36,770 nt of DNA from Methanosarcinaceae archaeon (GTDB lineage: Archaea > Halobacteriota > Methanosarcinia > Methanosarcinales > Methanosarcinaceae): contig JAUSPM010000224.1 in the NCBI GenBank assembly GCA_030655675.1, positions 1-36,770 on the forward strand, in the 5' to 3' direction. The notes under the pieces are model-generated. The model was given only the letters and a program-made list of their open reading frames with translations. It was not told the DNA's origin and did not search any database. Position 1 is the first letter of the stretch, and the number at the start of each line of letters is the position of its first letter. A program made the translations under genes and the position numbers. Of the stretch, positions 32,367 to 36,770 are shown piece after piece.

Positions 32367-34280
32367 ATGCAATTATTACTCATCCATTCCGATTATATTG
32401 AATACGAAGTCAAAAAGAGCACGCCGGTTGCTGAGAAGATCGAGGAATCACTCAAACAGGGACGACTTGAAGATGCACTTACAGCATTCATGGCTGTTGA
32501 AAGTTTTGACGAGTCAAATCCTGCCGATACGATAAGACGTACAGTTGAGGAGATCGAGAAGGTCGCAGCACAGGTCAAAGCCGAACGGTTGATGCTCTAT
32601 CCTTATGCGCATTTAAGCTCGAATCTTTCATCCCCGAAGGTTGCGATTTCCGTACTGAAAGGTATTGAGGAAGCACTTTCCGGTAAATATGAGGTAATGC
32701 GGGCACCTTTTGGATGGTATAAAGCATTCAAGATCAGTTGTAAGGGACATCCGCTTTCCGAACTTTCCCGCTCAATCTTGCCAGAGGGCATGGAGGAGAC
32801 AAAGGTAATAACATCATGTGCCAAATCTTCGGAAGATACAGATGTGGTATCCGAAGCACTCAAGGCAGAAAGCGTGGCAAAATCATACTGGCATATTCTT
32901 ACACCTGACGGGGAACTTCACAGCACTGATGATTTTGATCTTTCAGAACATCCAAATCTCCAGAAGTTCGTGGATTACGAGATATCAAAGAATCGTGCGA
33001 TGGAAAAAGCACCACCACATGTTGAACTTATGCGAAGACTTGAGATCGCTGATTATGAACCTGGGTCGGATTCAGGAAACATGCGTTTCTATCCAAAGGG
33101 AAAGTTGATCAAAACACTTATTGAATCTTATGTACTTGACGAATCTTCAAAATTCGGGGCAATGGAAGTCGAGACCCCTATCATGTATGACATGAACCAT
33201 CCAACCCTCAAGAAATATCTTGATCGGTTCCCAGCTCGTCAATATTCGATCGAATCTGACAAACGCCATCTATTTTTGCGATTTGCGGCATGTTTCGGAC
33301 AGTTCCTTATGAACCACGACATGACGATCTCCTACAAGAGCTTGCCTCTGAAGATGATCGAACTTACCAGATACAGTTTCAGGAAAGAGCAGCGCGGAGA
33401 ACTTGTTGGTCTGAGACGGCTTCGTGCGTTCACTATGCCCGATATGCACACATTGTGCACTGATATGGACCAGGCAGTTTCACAGTTCGATGAACAGTAT
33501 AATATGTGCATCAATGTTCTGGATAAGGTCGGCATAAAACTCGATGATTACGAGGTTGCGATACGCTTTACACGTGACTTTTATGAATCTAACCGCGATT
33601 TCATCACCAATCTTGCAAAGACGGTTAATAAACCCGTTCTTATTGAGATGTGGGATACCAGATTCTTTTATTTTGTACTTAAGTTCGAATTCAATTTCGT
33701 TGACGCGCTTTCAAAAGCGAGTGCATTGTCAACCGTTCAGATAGATGTTGAGAATGCCGAGCGGTATGACATCAATTATATCAATACGGAAGGTGAGGCT
33801 ATAAAACCGGTCGTACTCCACTGTTCCCCAAGCGGTGCTATTGAGCGCTGCATCTATGCACTTCTTGAAAAGGAGGCTATGGCTATGGAGGCCGGTGCAG
33901 TACCAATGCTGCCTTTGTGGTTATCTCCAACTCAGGTGCGTATAATCCCAATTTCACAGCGACACTTTGAATTTGCAGAACAGGTTTCTGAGCAGTTGAA
34001 ATGTCGTGCTGATATTGATGACAGGGACGACACTGTTGGTAAGAGAATACGGGATGCTGGCAGGGATTGGATTCCTTATGTTGTCGTTATTGGCGACAAG
34101 GAGGTTGAGGATGGCACGATAAATGTGACTATACGGTCAGAATCTCAGCCAAATAAGCCTATGAAGATAGAGATGTCTGCAGAGGACCTCAACGCCCGCA
34201 TCATGTCAGAGATCGAGGGGTTACCTTATAGAGGACTTGCGCTCTCAAAACTTGTTTCAATGAGACCAAAGTTCATATAG
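32367..34280 (+). CDS. thrS: Threonyl-tRNA synthetase, archaeal type
   Basis: This 637-residue class II enzyme charges tRNA-Thr. The N-terminal 140 residues (MQLLLIHSDYIEYEVKKSTP...) are the archaea-specific D-aminoacyl-deacylase-like editing domain, unlike the bacterial TGS/editing domains. The catalytic domain carries FRKEQRGELVGLRRLRAFTM (motif 2) and a zinc-site Cys in AACFGQFLMNHD. The anticodon-binding domain begins near PLWLSPTQVRIIPIS. The ATG at 32367 has aggtgaa 4 nt upstream. The TAG stop at 34278-34280 overlaps the GTG start of the acylphosphatase by one base. Confidence 0.96.
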   Translation: MQLLLIHSDYIEYEVKKSTPVAEKIEESLKQGRLEDALTAFMAVESFDESNPADTIRRTVEEIEKVAAQVKAERLMLYPYAHLSSNLSSPKVAISVLKGIEEALSGKYEVMRAPFGWYKAFKISCKGHPLSELSRSILPEGMEETKVITSCAKSSEDTDVVSEALKAESVAKSYWHILTPDGELHSTDDFDLSEHPNLQKFVDYEISKNRAMEKAPPHVELMRRLEIADYEPGSDSGNMRFYPKGKLIKTLIESYVLDESSKFGAMEVETPIMYDMNHPTLKKYLDRFPARQYSIESDKRHLFLRFAACFGQFLMNHDMTISYKSLPLKMIELTRYSFRKEQRGELVGLRRLRAFTMPDMHTLCTDMDQAVSQFDEQYNMCINVLDKVGIKLDDYEVAIRFTRDFYESNRDFITNLAKTVNKPVLIEMWDTRFFYFVLKFEFNFVDALSKASALSTVQIDVENAERYDINYINTEGEAIKPVVLHCSPSGAIERCIYALLEKEAMAMEAGAVPMLPLWLSPTQVRIIPISQRHFEFAEQVSEQLKCRADIDDRDDTVGKRIRDAGRDWIPYVVVIGDKEVEDGTINVTIRSESQPNKPMKIEMSAEDLNARIMSEIEGLPYRGLALSKLVSMRPKFI

Positions 34281-34597
34281 TGAAAGCACGAATATATCTC
34301 ATGGGAAATCGGGGGGATTTACAGTCTGAATCCTATGTAGAGATATATGTTTCCGGCAGGGTGCAGGGTGTGTATTTTAGGCAGTTTACAAAGAATACTG
34401 CCTTAAGTATTGGACTTGTTGGATATGTCCAGAATCTGCCTGATGGAAGAGTAAAGGCAGTTGCAAAAGGTAGCCATGAAAACATCGAACGGTTTGTGAA
34501 GCAACTTCGTACCGGTCCGAGAATGGCTAATGTGGAAAGCCTTGATGCTAAGTGGTGTGAATTATCTGATCAATTTGATGATTTTATTATCAAATGA
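34280..34597 (+). CDS. acyP: Acylphosphatase
   Basis: This small enzyme hydrolyses carboxyl-phosphate bonds such as acetyl or carbamoyl phosphate. The signature GRVQGVYFRQFT has the catalytic Arg of the phosphate loop, and the Asn in GYVQNLPDGRV is the second active-site residue. The 105-residue form from GTG 34280 has a 15-20 residue extension over the usual 90; ATG at 34301 would give 98 residues. Neither has a clear Shine-Dalgarno, so the start is uncertain. The 1-nt overlap with thrS favours GTG 34280 by coupling. A family A repeat follows 6 nt after the stop. Confidence 0.88.
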   Translation: MKARIYLMGNRGDLQSESYVEIYVSGRVQGVYFRQFTKNTALSIGLVGYVQNLPDGRVKAVAKGSHENIERFVKQLRTGPRMANVESLDAKWCELSDQFDDFIIK

Positions 34598-34602
34598 TCA
34601 AT

Positions 34603-34658
34603 GAAAAAATCCTCGCTATGTTCGGGTTAACTCGCACTATATATTTATAACATATATA
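34603..34658 (-). repeat. Family A palindromic repeat, degenerate copy
   Basis: This aligns with 28471-28526 with only a few changes, including the flank CGCACTATATATTTATAA. Substitutions break the outer arm, and the inner pair becomes A.C. It lies just after the acylphosphatase stop. Confidence 0.75.
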
Positions 34659-34731
34659 TTATATATAAAATAAAAATTTACATTAATTATATATAAATGT
34701 AACATATATTACAATCAAATGGGTGTTCTTA

Positions 34732-35385
34732 ATGAGAATTCCAAAAGGTAAATTGGTAAAGACATATCCGAAAAAATCAGAATATACAATTGTAATCAAA
34801 CAATTGAAAGCTGATAAATTTAATGGTTACCTACTTGTAAATACACCAATCGATGGTATTGATGCTAAGGGGTATCTGGTTTTTGAAGGTGGGGTGCCAA
34901 TATTTGCATATTATGAACACGAGGATGTTCTTAAGGGTGATCATGCCATAAAGATGAGCGCAGCCAATTTTACAACTAATGACTCGGTTTTGGAATTTCA
35001 TGAACTATCAAAACACCAGATAGACATTTGTAAATTGTATATCAATTGTATGAATGATACCGGGGCGAAGATCAATGAAATTGATATAAATAAAAAATTT
35101 GAATTGCCTATATCTTCTAAAGAATCTTTTTGTGATAAAACCAGTAGTGCGCCAAATAAATCAATATGCAATTTATGTAATGATCAATGTGTATCATCGA
35201 TTGCTGACCCGGAACGCCTGACACTTAAAAACGACTCTGTGGTACTTGATATTATAAATAATATCAATATTAATTCAGAAAATGAACTTGACGCGTTTCT
35301 GAAGGAAAAAATGAGATTATTTAAAGAACAATCAAGTGTAATGCTGGATTGTATGGGGCTTGGCCACATGAAAAAAGTAGAATGA
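34732..35385 (+). CDS. Uncharacterised archaeal protein, DUF2226-like
   Basis: This is a 217-residue protein with no signal peptide or membrane helix. The N-terminal 110 residues (MRIPKGKLVKTYP, IKQLKADKFNGYLLVNT, GYLVFEGGVPIFAYYEH) look like the DUF2226 family found mainly in methanogen-related archaea. The middle contains CNLCNDQC, a possible metal site. The C terminus is a charged helical region (SENELDAFLKEKMRLFKEQS). The ATG at 34732 is preferred over GTG 34723 because gggtg at 34721-34725 then gives a 6-nt spacer. It stands between a repeat and thiI. Family assignment is from memory of the pattern and is not certain; function unknown. Confidence 0.65.
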   Translation: MRIPKGKLVKTYPKKSEYTIVIKQLKADKFNGYLLVNTPIDGIDAKGYLVFEGGVPIFAYYEHEDVLKGDHAIKMSAANFTTNDSVLEFHELSKHQIDICKLYINCMNDTGAKINEIDINKKFELPISSKESFCDKTSSAPNKSICNLCNDQCVSSIADPERLTLKNDSVVLDIINNININSENELDAFLKEKMRLFKEQSSVMLDCMGLGHMKKVE

Positions 35386-35468
35386 GCCTTGTGATCACGC
35401 GATTTTGATATGTATATTTTACTCTTATTGAATACCTTTAAAAGTCATGTCGTCAATACTTGCAATCA

Positions 35469-36680
35469 ATGACTGATATTATTATTGTTCGATATGGTGA
35501 GCTGGCCCTGAAAAGCACCGGTGTCCGGAACTGGTATGAGAGGAAACTTGTCCAAAACATAGCAGCGATGCTTAAATTCAGGGGTATGGGATCTTCACAG
35601 ATAAAGCGTGAATGGGGACGTATTTTTGTTCATACGACAAACCCGGAAGCAGCCGGAATTGTCGCTGATGTTTTTGGTGTTGTATCGACTTCACCTGCCA
35701 TATCAAGCAACGCAACGCTTGGGGATGCAGCGAAAGTATGTGCTGACATTGGTGCTGGCATGATAAATGATGGCGAATCTTTTGCGATCCGCACACGTCG
35801 GACCGGAAATCATAGTTTTTCATCTCGCGACATTGGTATTAAATGTGGGGATGCAGTTTGGGAGCGTCTGGTATCTATTGGTCAGAGTCCATCTGTGAAC
35901 CTTACTGATCCTGATAAGGAAATTTTTGTTGAGATGCGACAGAGCAGGGCGTATATTTACACTACAAAATCCAAAGGTGTTGGCGGATTCCCACTTGGTA
36001 CACAGGGTAAAATGGTTGCACTGGTGTCAGGAGGTATCGATTCTCCTGTTTCTGCATGGCTTATGATGAAACGTGGTGTTGAGATTATTCCTGTTTATTG
36101 TAATAACGAGCCATTCTCTGACGAGACCACACGTGAGAGGGCAATGGATTGCATAAAGGTTCTTGCAGACTGGGCACCGGGGCATCCCATGAAAGTGTAT
36201 GAGGTCCCACATGGTGATAGTCTAACAGCGTTTCTGACAGATTGTGAATACAAGAACACATGCTTGATGTGTCGCCGTACTATGTATCGTGAAGCATTTG
36301 AGATTATGAAAAAGGAAGGCGCAAGCGGTATTATCACTGGTGCATCACTCGGACAGGTTGCATCCCAGACATCTGCAAATATGTATGCAGAGGTGTATGG
36401 TCTTGGTATTCCTTTGTATCATCCGTTAATAGGGCATGACAAGACAGAGATAATTGACATTGCCAATCGTATCGGCACCTTCAATTCATCCATTAAGCCG
36501 GCTACATGCTGCACTGCTGTGCCTGATTTCCCGGAAGTTAAAGCAAAGGTTGATGCACTTGCACTTGAAGAGAAAAAAGTAGATATCGATGATCTTGTAT
36601 CGTATTCCGTGTCAAATGCAAAAGTAATTATTATCGATAGTCTATCGAGTATTTCCGATCAAAATAACGATGGTAAATAA
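35469..36680 (+). CDS. thiI: ThiI: tRNA 4-thiouridine synthase / thiamine biosynthesis protein, archaeal type
   Basis: This adenylates uridine-8 of tRNA and transfers sulfur. The 403-residue protein has an N-terminal ferredoxin-like/THUMP region (residues 1-165) and a PP-loop domain with SGGIDS at 187-192. There is no rhodanese domain, as in most archaea. Instead Cys265-Leu-Met-Cys268 (CLMC) matches the CXXC pair shown to be required in Methanococcus maripaludis ThiI, where an Fe-S cluster is involved. TTG at 35460 is open in frame, but ATG 35469 begins MTDIIIVRYGELALKS, the family N terminus. It is monocistronic, and a family B repeat begins just after its stop. Confidence 0.93.
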   Translation: MTDIIIVRYGELALKSTGVRNWYERKLVQNIAAMLKFRGMGSSQIKREWGRIFVHTTNPEAAGIVADVFGVVSTSPAISSNATLGDAAKVCADIGAGMINDGESFAIRTRRTGNHSFSSRDIGIKCGDAVWERLVSIGQSPSVNLTDPDKEIFVEMRQSRAYIYTTKSKGVGGFPLGTQGKMVALVSGGIDSPVSAWLMMKRGVEIIPVYCNNEPFSDETTRERAMDCIKVLADWAPGHPMKVYEVPHGDSLTAFLTDCEYKNTCLMCRRTMYREAFEIMKKEGASGIITGASLGQVASQTSANMYAEVYGLGIPLYHPLIGHDKTEIIDIANRIGTFNSSIKPATCCTAVPDFPEVKAKVDALALEEKKVDIDDLVSYSVSNAKVIIIDSLSSISDQNNDGK

Positions 36681-36685
36681 CATTA

Positions 36686-36770
36686 GTGTTTTTGTTTAGA
36701 TAGTGCAACGTTGTGGCGCAGAATGTTTAATGAGTTCATGATAAAAACGATTCTACCACCCGCGCAAGAG
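36686..36770 (-). repeat. Dispersed repeat, family B, copy 3 (runs off window end)
   Basis: Read on the minus strand, AATCGTTTTTATCATGAACT and the following ATTAAACA, CACAACG and CTAAACAAAAAC blocks match 28634-28700 closely. The window ends inside the GCGCG hairpin portion, so the copy is incomplete here. Confidence 0.8.

Overview
The window is archaeal. It opens with a typical euryarchaeal transcription/translation operon: RNA polymerase A' (C-terminal part) and A'', L30e, NusA-like KH protein, S12, S7, EF-2, EF-1A and S10. Further archaeal marks are an archaeal-type threonyl-tRNA synthetase, a ThiI with a CXXC pair instead of a rhodanese domain, a geranylgeranyl-reductase-family flavoprotein, PGF-CTERM surface-anchoring tails and TATA-like sequences upstream of genes. 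Abundant multiheme c-type cytochromes together with NrfD-type membrane proteins point to the Methanosarcinales or a related methane/alkane-oxidising lineage. That placement is inference; no rRNA or mcr gene is present to settle it.

Layout. 1-8376: informational operon, all on +. 8377-8696: structured 3' region and a tRNA-Arg(CCG). 8697-10403: GGR-family oxidoreductase and a convergent ACT-domain protein. 10505-20182: first electron-transfer block. It holds a NapC-like cytochrome with up to 16 haem motifs, a 9-haem cytochrome, an 11-haem PGF-CTERM cytochrome, a 46-aa membrane protein, a polyferredoxin-like protein, a monohaem PGF-CTERM protein, and a three-gene NrfD / four-cluster ferredoxin / molybdopterin oxidoreductase operon. 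20321-22476: NatA/NatB-like ABC exporter. 22655-26349: second block, with a 30-aa membrane peptide, a membrane-anchored tetrahaem cytochrome, a Tat-signal ferredoxin, a second NrfD (a DsrJOP-like trio) and an amicyanin-like cupredoxin. 26865-32267: pyruvate kinase between two repeat-rich intergenic regions, a PUA/PP-loop/ferredoxin fusion, an AI-2E-family membrane protein and a 42-aa membrane peptide. 32367-36680: ThrRS, acylphosphatase, a protein resembling archaeal DUF2226, and ThiI.

How the genes may work together (inference). The two NrfD modules could exchange electrons between the membrane quinone or methanophenazine pool and extracytoplasmic carriers. The multihaem cytochromes, some tethered to the cell surface by PGF-CTERM tails, and the blue-copper protein would carry electrons on the outside. 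The Mo/W subunit is unusual: it has a CXXCH motif just after its Tat signal, Ser in place of the third Cys of its N-terminal Fe-S motif, and Ser at the likely metal-ligand position.

The second notable theme is a set of dispersed intergenic palindromic repeats. One family forms a hairpin whose stem shows compensatory changes between copies and forms 60-bp near-identical inverted ends around a ~300-bp MITE-like unit downstream of pyruvate kinase's start side. Another family occurs three times, the last copy running off the window's end.
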